This document shows, piece after piece, positions 9,587 to 17,287 of a stretch of DNA of 41,901 bases. How positions within the stretch are numbered: position 1 is the stretch's first letter; every line of letters begins with the position of its first letter. The stretch spans positions 1 through 41,901 of the forward strand of contig NZ_AEXB01000122.1 in NCBI RefSeq assembly GCF_000211415.1, in the 5' to 3' direction. The stretch comes from Enterobacter mori LMG 25706 (lineage in GTDB: Bacteria; Pseudomonadota; Gammaproteobacteria; Enterobacterales; Enterobacteriaceae). The position numbers and the translations under genes were made by a program. The notes under the pieces were generated by a model that did not search any database, was not told where the DNA came from, and worked only from the letters and a program-made list of their open reading frames with translations.

Positions 9587-9925
9587 ATGCCAGGTTCTAC
9601 GCTAAAGATATCGTCTGCTGCGATTGCGTTAATTAAAAAAAATCAGGGGCTTTCCCTGGAGAAATATCGTGACATAAACGGAATATGGGTTATCGGATAT
9701 GGTCACGTCATCCACCCGCGGGAAGATTTTCGCCGTCTTATCACCCCCATCGAGGCAGAATATTTGCTCCACGGCGATTTGCAATTATGCGAGGCGCTGC
9801 TGCGGGAAAATGTGACGTTCTCCTTAACCCAACAGCAGCATGACGCGCTGATATTAATGATATTCAGCTTCGGTGAAATACCGACACGGGTAAAAGCATG
9901 GCTTCAGGCCGTTGAGCGGGTGTAG
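9587..9925 (+). CDS. Short GH24 lysozyme-like protein lacking catalytic residues
   Basis: A 112-residue protein with the T4/lambdoid-phage lysozyme fold. The opening ISSAAIALIK, the YRDINGIWVIGYGH segment and a later LTQQQHDALILMIFSFG helix align with P22-type endolysins of about 146 residues. In the T4 Glu11-Asp20-Thr26 triad only the Asp (residue 29) remains: Glu is Gln20 and Thr is Val35. The C-terminal 30-40 residues of the fold are missing. It is therefore unlikely to cut peptidoglycan. It has no signal peptide. The last 22 bp overlap the end of yhjB on the other strand. It may be a prophage relic or a domesticated binding protein. Confidence 0.72.
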   Translation: MPGSTLKISSAAIALIKKNQGLSLEKYRDINGIWVIGYGHVIHPREDFRRLITPIEAEYLLHGDLQLCEALLRENVTFSLTQQQHDALILMIFSFGEIPTRVKAWLQAVERV

Positions 9926-10506
9926 TACATGGCCGCCTGCGTTCTGTTTTTGACATCCAGCCGACGGAAAAGCGCTTCCAGATGGGCTTTTACCGTTGCC
10001 GCGCTGATATTCAGGCTGCGGCTAATTTCCTTATTTGACTCCCCGGCAGCCAGGCGTTTCAACACTTCACGCTGACGCTCGCTTAGCGTTAATAATGCCT
10101 CCTGCGAAGCCTGCTGCCTGAGCCACTCCCCGGGAAAACAGATCATCCCTCTGGACACGGAATCCAGCACGGCGGCGAATCGTTCCGGGTTCGCATTGCG
10201 GGGAATAATCGCCATCACGTTTCGCTGCATCATCTGCTCGCCCCATCTGGTCTCTTTTCTCGCCAGAACCATCACCACGCGGAGTGCCGGGAAGCGATGT
10301 ATGATTTCCCCCAGGAAAGCGATGCCCTCTTTCTGAATTAAATCCCCGTCAATCATCACGATAGCGGCGGGTGCCGCGGACAACTGCGCCCATAATTCAT
10401 CAGCCTGACTGGTCCCCGTCATATCTATTTCCGGAATTAACTTTTGCAGACTGTGTATCGCTCCATGAATAAATATCGACTGCCTGTCAAACATGATTAC
10501 TCGCAT
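9904..10506 (-). CDS. yhjB: LuxR/FixJ-type transcriptional regulator YhjB
   Basis: A 200-residue DNA-binding response-regulator-like protein, the same length as E. coli YhjB, starting MRVIMFDRQSIFIHG at 10506. AGAGGGAGA lies just upstream of that ATG, which rules out the 22-residue longer reading. The N-terminal half (1-125) is receiver-like but atypical: the usual acidic pair near residue 8 is a single Asp and the phospho-acceptor region reads VMIDGD. The LuxR helix-turn-helix (about 135-195) is canonical: LSERQREVLKRLAAGESNKEIS and ATVKAHLEALFRRL. No partner kinase is nearby. The targets of YhjB are poorly known. Its upstream region holds a CTTAAG repeat cluster that could be its own operator. 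Confidence 0.92.
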   Translation of the reverse strand: MRVIMFDRQSIFIHGAIHSLQKLIPEIDMTGTSQADELWAQLSAAPAAIVMIDGDLIQKEGIAFLGEIIHRFPALRVVMVLARKETRWGEQMMQRNVMAIIPRNANPERFAAVLDSVSRGMICFPGEWLRQQASQEALLTLSERQREVLKRLAAGESNKEISRSLNISAATVKAHLEALFRRLDVKNRTQAAMYYTRSTA

Positions 10507-10634
10507 CGTTTTTCTCCCTCTGAGAATAGCGAGGGGGGATTCTACAGAGGCATTATTTGAGAAAAAACTCAATGAATGGAGAGGTTACAAATCCACCCGT
10601 TTTCTTTATATCTACCCGTATCTGGACACATTTG

Positions 10635-10671
10635 TCTTAAGGATTTCCTTAAGAGGTTCCCTCCCCTTAAG
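10635..10671. promoter_or_regulatory. CTTAAG repeat cluster (candidate operator) upstream of yhjB
   Basis: A perfect 9-bp inverted repeat (TCTTAAGGA at 10635-10643, TCCTTAAGA at 10646-10654) is followed by a third CTTAAG at 10666-10671. Three copies of the same 6-mer within 36 bp is striking. It lies between the SDR stop and yhjB, 129 bp before the yhjB start. A terminator is less likely because neither strand has a proper T-run. Confidence 0.4.
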
Positions 10672-10679
10672 CGTGCGGC

Positions 10680-11438
10680 TTAGAGGAACATACCGCCTGA
10701 CACTTCAATACGTTGCGCGTTCATCCAGCCCAGTTTGTCGCTAAGCAGGGCGGCAATGGCATTGCCAATGTCGTCCGGCAGGCCCACGCGACCCAGCGCC
10801 GTCTGCGACGCCAGCAGTTGATTAAGCTCGGCGTTGTCACGCACGCGTCCGCCGCCAAAGTCGGTTTCAATCGCGCCGGGGGCGATAATGTTGACGGCGA
10901 TCCCGCGAGCGCCCAGCTCTTTCGCCTGATAGCGGGTCAGCACTTCCATCGCCCCTTTCATCGCCGCATAGGTACCCGAGCCCGGCTGGGTGAAACGGGC
11001 CAGACCACTGGAGACGTTCAGAATACGCCCACCGTCCTTTATCAGAGGCAGCAGGGTCTGAGTCAGGAAGAACGGTCCTTTAAAGTGGATGTTCATGGCG
11101 TCATCAAACTGGGCTTCCGTCGTCTCGGTATAGGGTGCATATAAACCCGTGCCCGCGTTGTTTAATAAATAATCAAAGGTGTCACGTTGCCAGACCGTCT
11201 TCAGGCTTTCCTGCACTTTTTTAGCAAAGTCACCGAAAGTGGCGATTTCGCCGACGTTAAGCTGTAATGCCACCGCCTTAACCCCTTTTTTCTCAATTTC
11301 ACGCACGACGTTCTGCGCTTCCCGCTCGCTGCTGTTATAAGTCAGGATGATCCCCGTCCCTTCTGCCGCCAGCTTCAAAACCGCGTTTTTACCCAGGCCA
11401 CGGCTACCACCTGTCACTAATGCAATACGTTCACTCAT
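10680..11438 (-). CDS. SDR family oxidoreductase
   Basis: Classical short-chain dehydrogenase/reductase, 252 residues from the ATG at 11438, which has AGG 8 nt upstream; a longer reading to 11525 would add a spurious hydrophobic leader. The cofactor-binding TGGSRGLG is at residues 9-16, NNAG follows, the catalytic Ser is in NVSSG and the YAAMK pair carries Tyr/Lys. The C-terminal IEVSGGMFL is typical. An NAD(P)(H)-dependent keto/alcohol conversion is expected; the substrate is unknown. It is divergent from the LysR regulator yhjC (119-bp gap), the usual layout of a regulator and its target. In E. coli this gene is absent between yhjB and yhjC. Confidence 0.92.
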   Translation of the reverse strand: MSERIALVTGGSRGLGKNAVLKLAAEGTGIILTYNSSEREAQNVVREIEKKGVKAVALQLNVGEIATFGDFAKKVQESLKTVWQRDTFDYLLNNAGTGLYAPYTETTEAQFDDAMNIHFKGPFFLTQTLLPLIKDGGRILNVSSGLARFTQPGSGTYAAMKGAMEVLTRYQAKELGARGIAVNIIAPGAIETDFGGGRVRDNAELNQLLASQTALGRVGLPDDIGNAIAALLSDKLGWMNAQRIEVSGGMFL

Positions 11439-11487
11439 GAGAAACCTCGTTTCGGCTGTTATGGAGATTGAGAAAGAGCTTATTAGG

Positions 11488-11528
11488 TGATAGAAAATCA
11501 ATAAAGACAGTGGATAACGCTTCACTGT
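11488..11528. promoter_or_regulatory. Dyads in the SDR/yhjC divergent promoter region
   Basis: TGAT-AGAAA-ATCA (11488-11500) has the T-N11-A dyad form of a LysR-type binding site. A second inverted repeat, ACAGTG (11507-11512) and CACTGT (11523-11528), lies 30-51 bp before yhjC. Both are plausible YhjC operators governing the SDR gene and yhjC itself. Confidence 0.4.
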
Positions 11529-11557
11529 TTCATTAATAACAACAATGAGCGCCGCCT

Positions 11558-12457
11558 ATGGATAAAATTCACGCAATGCAATTGTTCATCCGTGTCGCAG
11601 AACTGGAGAGTTTTTCCCGCGCGGCGGAGACGCTGAGCCTGCCAAAAGGCAGCGTTTCGCGGCAAATCCAGGCGCTGGAAAACCAGCTGGGCACCCAGCT
11701 CTTGCACCGTACCACCCGTCGCGTCAGCCTGACGCAGGATGGGATGGTCTATTACGAACGCACAAAAGATCTGCTGGCAAACCTCGACGAACTGGACAGC
11801 ATGTTCCTTCATGACCCTTCCAGCATCAGCGGGCGTTTGCGTGTCGATATGCCCGTTGGCGTTGCACGAAATTTAGTCATCCCCAAACTGCCCGCCTTTC
11901 TGCAACAGTATCCCGGCATCGAACTCGAACTCAGCAGCAGCGACCGTCTGGTGGACGTGATTCGCGAGGGGTTTGACTGCGTGGTGCGCGTGGGCACGCT
12001 GAAGGATTCAGGGCTGATAGCCCGACCGCTGGGCAAGCTGTCCGTCATCAACTGCGCCAGTCCGGCGTATCTGACGCGCTTCGGCTATCCTGAGACGCTG
12101 GAGGATTTGGCTTCACATGCGGTGATCCACTATGCCGCCACGTTGGGCACACGCCCGCAGGGCTTCGAGTTTTATAACGGCAGCACGACGCAGTGGGTCA
12201 AGACGGGCGGTGTATTAACGGTCAACAGCACGGAGACCTACCAGGCTGCCTGCCTTGCGGGGTTAGGCATTATTCAGGTTCCGCGGGTTGGAGTACGTGA
12301 TTTACTGCGCACGAAGAAACTGGTTGAGATCCTCCCGCAATACCGGGCGGAACCGATGCCCGTTTCGCTGATTTATCCTCACCGCCGTAACCTCTCCCGC
12401 CGGGTACATCTGTTTATGGAGTGGCTAACTGAACTCACGAAAGCTTACGTGGACTAG
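11558..12457 (+). CDS. yhjC: LysR-type transcriptional regulator YhjC
   Basis: A 299-residue LysR-type regulator matching E. coli YhjC from the first residues (MDKIHAMQLFIRVAELESFSRAAE). The winged helix-turn-helix occupies about 1-60 (SFSRAAETLSLPKGSVSRQIQALENQLG), followed by a linker helix and a substrate-binding-protein-like effector domain from about 90. The effector is unknown. The divergent SDR gene is the likely target, with dyads between them; 52 bp downstream is yhjD on the same strand. The start codon has only a weak GAG-type ribosome site. E. coli has the order yhjB-yhjC-yhjD-yhjE without the SDR gene. Confidence 0.92.
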   Translation: MDKIHAMQLFIRVAELESFSRAAETLSLPKGSVSRQIQALENQLGTQLLHRTTRRVSLTQDGMVYYERTKDLLANLDELDSMFLHDPSSISGRLRVDMPVGVARNLVIPKLPAFLQQYPGIELELSSSDRLVDVIREGFDCVVRVGTLKDSGLIARPLGKLSVINCASPAYLTRFGYPETLEDLASHAVIHYAATLGTRPQGFEFYNGSTTQWVKTGGVLTVNSTETYQAACLAGLGIIQVPRVGVRDLLRTKKLVEILPQYRAEPMPVSLIYPHRRNLSRRVHLFMEWLTELTKAYVD

Positions 12458-12509
12458 TCGCAAGCTATAATTCAAAAACACATCCAGCTCAACGAAAAGG
12501 AAAATGCGC

Positions 12510-13535
12510 GTGACGCCGGAAAACAATCCGCAACGACCGACTCAACATTTAGAGTATGAACCCATCAAAAAGATGGAAACCGAGCCTGAAGCGCCCGCAA
12601 CGCCTGGGACAGCCAGCAAAGCACTGGGTACGGTTACCAGCATGGCAGAAAAGATCCAGCAGCTTCCCATGATTGCACACCTGATACGTGCCGCAGAACG
12701 GTTTAACGACCGCATGGGCAATCAGTTTGGGGCGGCCATTACTTACTTTTCTTTCTTATCGATGATCCCGATCCTGATGGTGTCGTTTGCTGCCGCCGGT
12801 TTTGTGCTGGCGTCACACCCGACGCTGCTGCAGGACATTTTCAATAAGATCCTGATTAACGTCAGCGACCCAACGCTCGCCTCCACGCTGAAAAGCACCA
12901 TCAATACCGCCGTACAGCAGCGTACTACCGTCGGTATCGTCGGTTTACTGATTGCCCTCTATTCCGGCATTAACTGGATGGGCAACCTGCGTGAAGCCAT
13001 TCGTGCCCAGTCGCGCGACGTGTGGGAGCGCACGCCGCAGGATCAGGAGAAGATTTGGGTTAAGTATTTTCGTGATTTTGTCTCGCTGATTGGTCTGCTC
13101 GTGGCGCTGATCGTGACGCTTTCCATCACTTCCGTTGCAGGCTCGGCGCAGCAGATGATCATCTCCGCGCTCTATCTCGATTACATCGAATGGCTGAAGC
13201 CCGCATGGCGCGGGATTGGCCTGGCCATCTCCATCTTTGCCAACTACCTGCTGTTCTTCTGGATCTTCTGGCGCCTGCCGCGCCATCGTCCGCGTAAGAA
13301 AGCGCTCATTCGCGGGACGCTCATTGCGGCGATTGGCTTTGAGGTGATCAAAATCGTAATGACCTACACCCTGCCGTCGCTGGTGAAATCCCCGTCCGGC
13401 GCGGCGTTTGGCTCCGTACTGGGGCTGATGGCGTTCTTCTACTTCTTCGCTCGCCTGACGTTGTTCTGCGCGGCGTGGATCGCCACTGCCGAGTATAAAG
13501 ATGACCCGCGTATGCCGGGAAAAACCCACCGCTAA
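12510..13535 (+). CDS. yhjD: Inner membrane protein YhjD (YihY/BrkB family)
   Basis: Inner membrane protein with about six membrane helices after a hydrophilic N-terminal tail of about 70 residues. In E. coli a point mutant of YhjD suppresses the lethality of Kdo/lipid A deficiency, so a role in envelope lipid handling is suspected; the activity is unproven. The core from LIRAAERFNDRMGNQFGAA onward is almost identical to E. coli. The start is chosen as the GTG at 12510 because AAGGA ends 8 nt before it; the ATG at 12504 sits only 2 nt behind that site. This gives 341 residues. A hairpin follows the stop codon. Confidence 0.9.
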   Translation: MTPENNPQRPTQHLEYEPIKKMETEPEAPATPGTASKALGTVTSMAEKIQQLPMIAHLIRAAERFNDRMGNQFGAAITYFSFLSMIPILMVSFAAAGFVLASHPTLLQDIFNKILINVSDPTLASTLKSTINTAVQQRTTVGIVGLLIALYSGINWMGNLREAIRAQSRDVWERTPQDQEKIWVKYFRDFVSLIGLLVALIVTLSITSVAGSAQQMIISALYLDYIEWLKPAWRGIGLAISIFANYLLFFWIFWRLPRHRPRKKALIRGTLIAAIGFEVIKIVMTYTLPSLVKSPSGAAFGSVLGLMAFFYFFARLTLFCAAWIATAEYKDDPRMPGKTHR

Positions 13536-13542
13536 GCCCCCT

Positions 13543-13566
13543 GTCGGGCTGATATTTCAGCCCGAC
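13543..13566 (+). terminator. Hairpin after yhjD
   Basis: A perfect 10-bp stem (GTCGGGCTGA at 13543-13552, TCAGCCCGAC at 13557-13566) with a TATT loop lies 8 bp after the yhjD stop. Only a short, interrupted T-stretch follows, so termination may be partial. Confidence 0.6.
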
Positions 13567-13644
13567 CAATCATTTCAGCATATAAATCCAGACCGTAACT
13601 TTTATTTAACCAAAAACCAGTTTTAATCACTAATATTTGAAAAG

Positions 13645-13660
13645 TGTGAAGCATTTCATG
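13645..13660 (+). promoter_or_regulatory. Candidate CRP-like site upstream of yhjE
   Basis: TGTGA-AGCATT-TCATG matches 8 of 10 bases of the CRP core TGTGA-N6-TCACA and sits 137 bp before yhjE in the 261-bp yhjD-yhjE gap. No clear -35/-10 pair was found beside it. The rest of the gap shows no gene or RNA that I recognise. Confidence 0.3.
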
Positions 13661-13796
13661 GAAGGTATTTCGCTGGTCTGAAAATTATCCGCTTTTTGTT
13701 GCTTTTATCACCACCTCGCGACTTTGTAACAGATTGAAATGTCGCTTTTGCTATGCGTAATATGGCCTTTCGTTCGTCCAAAAATAAGAAAATATT

Positions 13797-15119
13797 ATGC
13801 AAGCAACAGCCACAACACTTAACGAAGGGGCGGAAAACGTTCCGGTCAACTCGCGTAACAAAGTTGTCGTCGCATCGCTGATTGGCACCGCCATTGAGTT
13901 CTTCGACTTTTATATTTATGCCACCGCAGCGGTTATCGTCTTCCCGCATATTTTCTTCCCGCAGGGCGACCCGACGGCGGCAACGCTACAGTCTCTGGCA
14001 ACCTTTGCTATCGCCTTCGTGGCGCGTCCAATTGGTTCAGCGGTCTTTGGTCACTTTGGCGATCGCGTTGGCCGCAAAGTGACGCTTGTGGCGTCGCTGC
14101 TGACGATGGGGATTTCGACCGTGGCCATCGGTCTGCTGCCCACTTACGAAACCATCGGCATTCTGGCACCGGTTCTGCTGGCGCTGGCGCGTTTTGGTCA
14201 GGGTTTGGGCCTGGGCGGTGAATGGGGTGGCGCGGCGCTGCTGGCCACCGAGAACGCCCCGGCGCGCAAGCGTGCGCTGTATGGCTCATTTCCGCAACTG
14301 GGCGCACCGATTGGCTTCTTCTTCGCGAACGGCACCTTCCTGCTGCTCTCCTGGCTGCTGACGGATGAACAGTTCATGAGCTGGGGCTGGCGTATTCCGT
14401 TTGTCTTCTCTGCCGTACTGGTGCTGATTGGTCTGTATGTGCGCGTCTCTCTGCACGAAACGCCGGTCTTTGCCAAAGTCGCGGCAGCGAAAAAACAGGT
14501 AAAAGTTCCACTGGGAACGCTGTTGACCAAACACGTCCGCGTGACCGTGCTGGGCACCTTTATCATGCTGGCGACGTATACGCTGTTCTACATCATGACC
14601 GTCTACTCAATGACGTACAGCACCGCCGCCGCGCCGGTGGGTCTGGGTCTGCCGCGTAACGAAGTGCTGTGGATGCTGATGATGGCGGTGATTGGCTTTG
14701 GTGTGATGGTGCCGATTGCGGGTCTGCTGGCGGATAAGTTTGGTCGCCGCTCAAGCATGATTGTGATCACCACGCTGATTATTCTGTTCGCGCTGTTCGT
14801 CTTCCCGCCGCTGTTGGGTTCCGGTAGCCCTGCACTGGTGATGGCGTATCTGCTGATTGGCCTGAGCCTGATGGGCCTGACCTTCGGCCCGATGGGTGCG
14901 CTGCTGCCGGAGCTGTTCCCGACGGAAGTGCGTTATACAGGCGCGTCGTTCTCCTACAACGTTGCCTCTATTCTGGGCGCGTCCGTTGCGCCGTATATCG
15001 CTACCTGGCTGCAGGCGAACTATGGTCTGTTCTACGTGGGCGTCTATCTGGCGGCCATGGCAGCACTGACGCTGATTGCGCTGCTGCTGACGCACGAGAC
15101 TAAGCATCAGGCTCTGTAA
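13797..15119 (+). CDS. yhjE: MFS transporter YhjE (metabolite:H+ symporter family)
   Basis: A 440-residue, 12-helix inner-membrane carrier, the same length as E. coli YhjE. The major-facilitator signature loops are present after helix 2 (GHFGDRVGRK) and after helix 8 (LADKFGRRSS). The early acidic residue in GTAIEFFDFYIYATAA is typical of the metabolite:H+ symporter group that includes ProP, KgtP and ShiA. The substrate is unknown, probably an organic acid or osmolyte. The long upstream gap carries a possible CRP-type site. It is convergent with yhjG, with a repeat/terminator between. Confidence 0.93.
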   Translation: MQATATTLNEGAENVPVNSRNKVVVASLIGTAIEFFDFYIYATAAVIVFPHIFFPQGDPTAATLQSLATFAIAFVARPIGSAVFGHFGDRVGRKVTLVASLLTMGISTVAIGLLPTYETIGILAPVLLALARFGQGLGLGGEWGGAALLATENAPARKRALYGSFPQLGAPIGFFFANGTFLLLSWLLTDEQFMSWGWRIPFVFSAVLVLIGLYVRVSLHETPVFAKVAAAKKQVKVPLGTLLTKHVRVTVLGTFIMLATYTLFYIMTVYSMTYSTAAAPVGLGLPRNEVLWMLMMAVIGFGVMVPIAGLLADKFGRRSSMIVITTLIILFALFVFPPLLGSGSPALVMAYLLIGLSLMGLTFGPMGALLPELFPTEVRYTGASFSYNVASILGASVAPYIATWLQANYGLFYVGVYLAAMAALTLIALLLTHETKHQAL

Positions 15120-15133
15120 TACACTGCGGCCTG

Positions 15134-15169
15134 ATGCCCTCACCCCGGCCCTCTCCCACTGGGAGAGGG
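15134..15169. repeat. GC-rich palindromic repeat, copy 2 (yhjE / yhjG gap)
   Basis: CCCTCACCCCGG precedes a perfect 10-bp stem (CCCTCTCCCA at 15149-15158, TGGGAGAGGG at 15160-15169). It lies in the 60-bp gap between the convergent genes yhjE and yhjG and could terminate both. It belongs to the same family as the copies at 7191, 19226 and 38761. Confidence 0.7.
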
Positions 15170-15179
15170 AGAAAGGGAG

Positions 15180-17222
15180 CTACTTCTTCATCTGCGACAA
15201 AATGTTCCGGCACTGATTGGCATCCCCTTCTGACGGCGAAATCAGCGCCAGCAGCGCCGCAGCGGGCGTCACCAGCGTGGCAAGCGCTGCCGCTACCGCA
15301 CCGCGCGCAATCAGCGGCCCGGGCTTCACGCCCGCCTGCGGATTTTTGAAGGTGCCGCGCACGTAGAGCGGCGAGCGCAGGGTGATGATACGTATCCCCT
15401 TACTTTCCGGGTCGATGGTGAGATCAAGTTGCTCAGAGGCCATACTGGCCGTCCCGGTCACGTTGATCACCGCGTTCTCCGTATCGAAGGCGAAGATCTG
15501 CGGGCGCGCCACGCCGTTGACCAGATCCACGTTTGCCGCCGCGCAGTTCACGCGGACTTCATCGTCGCCGAAAATCTGGCCGATGATAAAGTTTCCGACG
15601 TTAAGCCCCAGAATTTCCATCAGGTTACGGCTGATCAGCCCGTCGTTCATCAGCAGTTTCAGGTTACCATTACCGCTGCCCAGCAGCGCCGCCACGGAGT
15701 TGCCCACGCCGCGAATGTCGGCATCGCCGTTCATCTCACCGAGGGTTTTCTGCATCAGTTCGACGTCAGGCATCAGCTCTTTTAGCTTAAGCCTGCGCGC
15801 CTGAATCTCTGCCCGTCCCTGCATCGGCTTTTTGTCGCCTTCCAGATGAATGTTCGAGGAAATCGTCCCGCCCGCCATACCAAACTTGAGCGGCTGCAGG
15901 CGCAGATCGGCGTTTTTCAGGATGATATGCGTCGAGAGATCGCTCAACGGCAGCGTGCTGCCATGCTCAATTTTGCGCCCTTTGAAGCGGACGTCCGCAT
16001 CCATCACGTCCCACTTATCGGTCTCAAAGCGATCGTAAGGGAGCACTTTTCCCGCAGGCTGGATGTCCTTTTTCACCTCTTTTGATTTGGTGCCTTTGCC
16101 GGAATCCACGCCAATCAGCGGGCCGAGATCGGCCAGGCGCAGCTGGCGGGATTCCACATCCCCTTCCAGTTTCGGACGCGGTTTGCCGGTGGTGTAGGTC
16201 AGCGAGCCGTGAATATCGCTGTCGCCAATGCGGCCGTTGAAATCCCTGTAGTCAAAGACCGACGATTTCTCGGTGTCGATTTTTGCCACCAGATGCCCGT
16301 CCGTTTCAAACGGTGGGGTATCCGGCAGCAGCACGCCGGTCAGTTCATACAGCTCACCCAGCGAATCACCGGCAAACTTCAGCTGCAGGTCAACACCGCC
16401 CATGTTCATCGGGTCGTTAACCGTGCCCACGAACGCCACGCGGGTGTTGCCGGAACGGAAATCCGCCTGCACCGGGAACGGTGTGCCCTCGCTCCTGAGC
16501 GCCAGCATGCCGCCAATCTTCCCTTTCCCGGTCAGCGGCTGGTCGTTATAGCGCCCTTTTGCCGTCAGACCGAAAACGTAATCGCCCGCTTTTGCGCTGT
16601 CGCCTTTGGCCTTGCTGCCCGTGACTTCGCTAAACGGCAGTGGCTTGCCGAGCGGATCGACCAGGATCTCCACGTCGGCTTTGCTGACCTTATCGTCAAT
16701 GGCGATCCGCCCGCGATCGAAAAGAATGTTATCGAGGCGGAACGACCACGAAGAGGGCTGCGCATTGGGATCTTTCTCGCCGTCGCTGGCAAGGTTAAAC
16801 GTCCAGTTGTTGTTCTTTTCAGAAAGGCGGATCAGGCGTGCGTCGGGCTGCTGGAGTTTGATCCACGGCAGGTAAACCGTTTTGGTCAGCAGCGCGAGCG
16901 GTGCCAGCGTGGCTTCAACGCGCGGCAGGTGAACCATTGTCACGTCAGGAATGTCCGGCGGGTTGCCAAGAATAATGTCATCGGCGTGAACGTGCGGCCA
17001 CGGCACCCAGCTTCGCCAGCCGGTCTCCTCTTTCTGCCGTTCCCACACCACTCCCAGATCGCCGCGTATGGCAAAGGGTCGGTTCAGCTCAGTTGAGACT
17101 TTCTGGTTGATGGTCGGCTTAAGACGGTTCCAGTCGAATGTCGCAATAATGATGATGGTGACCGCGATCAACAACAAGAAAATCCCTGAGATCCAGGCGA
17201 TAACCCTGGTTGTCTTTGTCAT
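15180..17222 (-). CDS. yhjG: AsmA family protein YhjG
   Basis: A 680-residue AsmA-like protein (E. coli 686), anchored by one N-terminal membrane helix (residues 7-29) with the rest in the periplasm. AsmA-type proteins are long beta-rich grooves implicated in phospholipid transport to the outer membrane; the role of YhjG itself is not settled. The C-terminal AsmA_2-type part (about 450-640, ending in ITLRSPLYVRGTFKNPQAG) and a final hydrophobic Ala-rich stretch (AAALATLVTPAAALLAL) are visible. The ATG has a strong AGGAAAGGGG ribosome site. The six-residue length difference lies in the charged linker near residue 375-385. Confidence 0.93.
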   Translation of the reverse strand: MTKTTRVIAWISGIFLLLIAVTIIIIATFDWNRLKPTINQKVSTELNRPFAIRGDLGVVWERQKEETGWRSWVPWPHVHADDIILGNPPDIPDVTMVHLPRVEATLAPLALLTKTVYLPWIKLQQPDARLIRLSEKNNNWTFNLASDGEKDPNAQPSSWSFRLDNILFDRGRIAIDDKVSKADVEILVDPLGKPLPFSEVTGSKAKGDSAKAGDYVFGLTAKGRYNDQPLTGKGKIGGMLALRSEGTPFPVQADFRSGNTRVAFVGTVNDPMNMGGVDLQLKFAGDSLGELYELTGVLLPDTPPFETDGHLVAKIDTEKSSVFDYRDFNGRIGDSDIHGSLTYTTGKPRPKLEGDVESRQLRLADLGPLIGVDSGKGTKSKEVKKDIQPAGKVLPYDRFETDKWDVMDADVRFKGRKIEHGSTLPLSDLSTHIILKNADLRLQPLKFGMAGGTISSNIHLEGDKKPMQGRAEIQARRLKLKELMPDVELMQKTLGEMNGDADIRGVGNSVAALLGSGNGNLKLLMNDGLISRNLMEILGLNVGNFIIGQIFGDDEVRVNCAAANVDLVNGVARPQIFAFDTENAVINVTGTASMASEQLDLTIDPESKGIRIITLRSPLYVRGTFKNPQAGVKPGPLIARGAVAAALATLVTPAAALLALISPSEGDANQCRNILSQMKK

Positions 17223-17287
17223 TTTTGTCCCCTTTCCTGATGACCTGTCCTGTAAAACTATAGTCCAGACAAAGGGAAGCGGGCAGT

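Noticed and set aside
10600..10660. Terminator for the SDR gene formed by the CTTAAG inverted repeat
   Set aside because: The stem is AT-rich and not followed by a T-run on the minus strand; an operator is the better reading.
12504..12509. ATG two codons upstream as the start of yhjD
   Set aside because: Only 2 nt separate it from the AAGGA site; the GTG at 12510 has proper spacing and matches the family N-terminus.
16209..17096. 295-codon plus-strand open frame opposite yhjG
   Set aside because: It is entirely antisense to a full-length conserved AsmA-family gene, with Arg/His/Gln-rich composition typical of shadow frames.
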